A DNA stretch of 7,523 nt from an uncultured Erythrobacter sp. (lineage in GTDB: Bacteria; Pseudomonadota; Alphaproteobacteria; Sphingomonadales; Sphingomonadaceae), in assembly GCA_947258465.1 (NCBI GenBank), contig CAMYIQ010000082.1, positions 1 to 7,523 of the forward strand. Direction: 5' to 3'. Both the position numbers and the translations under genes were made by a program. The first letter of the stretch is position 1, and each line of letters opens with the position of its first letter. Below the pieces are notes generated by a model. That model had not been told where the DNA came from. It searched no databases and saw only the letters and a list, made by a program, of their open reading frames with translations. This document shows, one piece after another, positions 6,691-7,523 of the stretch.

Positions 6691-6969
6691 ATGGCCGACG
6701 AAAGCGAAGTCCACGAAACCAGCGAGGCGGAGGGCGCCTACTGGCGCGACAATATCCGATTGCTGGTCAGCCTGATGGCGATCTGGTTCGCCTGTTCCTT
6801 TGGCGCGGGGATCCTGCTGCGCGACTGGCTCGACCAGTTCATGCTCGGCGGATACCCGCTCGGCTTCTGGTTCGCCCAGCAAGGCTCGATCTACATCTTC
6901 ATCGCACTCATCATCTTCTACGTCGTCCGGATGAAGAAGCTCGAGCGCAAATACGATCTCGACGACTAG
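6691..6969 (+). CDS. DUF4212 sodium/substrate symporter small subunit
   Basis: This is a 92-residue inner-membrane protein with the family's normal length and landmarks. An acidic cytoplasmic head (1-15) leads to YWRDN (17-21), then a first helix at about 22-43 (LLVSLMAIWFACSFGAGILL). A loop follows with YPLGFWFAQQGS (55-66), and then a second helix at about 65-80 ending in the charged tail MKKLERKYDLDD. Proteins of this family are encoded next to large sodium:solute symporters and are taken to be their small subunit. Here the large-subunit gene follows 11 nt after the stop. The substrate cannot be read from the sequence; short carboxylates such as acetate are the usual suggestion for this subfamily. 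Confidence 0.92.
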   Translation: MADESEVHETSEAEGAYWRDNIRLLVSLMAIWFACSFGAGILLRDWLDQFMLGGYPLGFWFAQQGSIYIFIALIIFYVVRMKKLERKYDLDD

Positions 6970-6975
6970 AGGAGG
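6968..6975 (+). promoter_or_regulatory. Ribosome binding site for the symporter large subunit
   Basis: AGAGGAGG overlaps the stop codon of the DUF4212 gene and ends 5 nt before the ATG at 6981. This near-ideal Shine-Dalgarno fits coupled, roughly equal translation of the two subunits. Confidence 0.8.
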
Positions 6976-6980
6976 CGATC

Positions 6981-7523
6981 ATGGATACACAGACCCTGAT
7001 CTATATTTTCGTCGGAATCAGCTTTGCGCTGTATATCGGCATCGCGATCTGGTCGCGCGCCGGTTCGACGAAGGAATTCTACGTTGCCGGCGGCGGGGTG
7101 AACCCGGTCGTCAACGGCATGGCGACGGCGGCCGACTGGATGAGCGCCGCCAGCTTCATTTCCATGGCGGGCCTGATCGCCTTCCTCGGCTATGATGCGA
7201 GCGTTTATCTGATGGGCTGGACCGGCGGATACGTGCTGCTGGCGCTGCTGCTGGCGCCCTATCTGCGCAAGTTCGGCCAGTTCACCGTGCCCGATTTTAT
7301 CGGCACGCGGTACTATTCCAAGGCTGCGCGCGTAGTGGCGGTGATTTGCCTGATTTTCATCAGCTTCACTTACATCGCGGGCCAGATGCGCGGCGTGGGG
7401 ATCGTCTTCAGCCGCTTTCTCGACGTGCCGATCACGCTGGGGGTCATCATCGGCATGGCGATCGTCTTCGTCTATGCCGTGCTCGGCGGGATGAAGGGCA
7501 TCACCTACACGCAGGTCGCGCAA
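6981..7523 (+). CDS. Sodium:solute symporter large subunit, VC_2705-like (3' truncated)
   Basis: The first 181 residues are present and the frame is open at the right edge; family members are usually well over 500 residues. Visible landmarks of the SSS (SLC5) family are a first helix at about 5-24 and KEFYVAGGGV (31-40). The segment AADWMSAASFISMAGL (50-65) matches the SSS signature around the first broken helix, and further helices lie at about 74-93, 117-134 and 150-168. TVPDFIGTRYYS (102-113) and VLGGMKGITYTQ (167-178) are also SSS motifs. The protein would drive uptake of a small organic solute with the Na+ gradient across the inner membrane, together with the DUF4212 subunit. Assignment to the DUF4212-linked subfamily rests on the motifs and the neighbouring gene. 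It is related to acetate permease ActP but is not the same orthologue, so no symbol is given. Confidence 0.92.
   Translation, partial: MDTQTLIYIFVGISFALYIGIAIWSRAGSTKEFYVAGGGVNPVVNGMATAADWMSAASFISMAGLIAFLGYDASVYLMGWTGGYVLLALLLAPYLRKFGQFTVPDFIGTRYYSKAARVVAVICLIFISFTYIAGQMRGVGIVFSRFLDVPITLGVIIGMAIVFVYAVLGGMKGITYTQVAQ

Overview
The window is high-GC DNA whose gene content points to an alphaproteobacterium, most likely of the Sphingomonadales/Erythrobacteraceae type. This rests on gene style (a sphingomonad-like autotransporter linker and a bipartite DUF4212/sodium-solute symporter cluster), not on a marker gene. All five protein genes I can support lie on the + strand, and most of the sequence is coding. 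No gap between genes exceeds about 180 bases. I see no tRNA, rRNA, insertion sequence, integrase or CRISPR array.

Left part (1-961). The window opens inside an alpha/beta-hydrolase-fold protein whose start lies off the left edge. Its catalytic Ser and His positions are both substituted, so it looks like a pseudo-hydrolase. A 180-base gap follows. It holds a perfect 18-bp palindrome (886-903) about 58 bp before the next start codon, a good candidate for a dimeric regulator's operator.

Middle (962-3964). A 979-residue secreted protein carries a Sec signal peptide, an unrecognised beta-rich N-terminal domain, four PKD/Ig-like repeats each with an SDPDGD motif, a prealbumin-like domain, a helical linker and a C-terminal autotransporter beta-barrel ending in Phe. 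It is probably a type V surface protein. A strong rho-independent terminator closes this unit.

Right part (4042-7523). Four genes form a recognisable cluster. They are a cNMP-binding/CBS/CBS/DUF294 nucleotidyltransferase-like protein, a DEDDh (DnaQ-fold) exonuclease overlapping its 3' end, a small two-helix membrane protein of the DUF4212 family, and the large subunit of a sodium:solute symporter (VC_2705-like) that runs off the right edge. The two membrane genes are 11 nt apart, each with a strong Shine-Dalgarno, and probably make a two-subunit Na+-coupled transporter for acetate-like or other organic acids. The first two genes would be cytoplasmic nucleotide-sensing or nucleotide-processing partners. 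Their link to the transporter is known from repeated co-occurrence, and its mechanism is not established.

The best leads for something undescribed are the nucleotidyltransferase/exonuclease/symporter module, the hydrolase with a degenerate triad, and the palindromic operator before the autotransporter.
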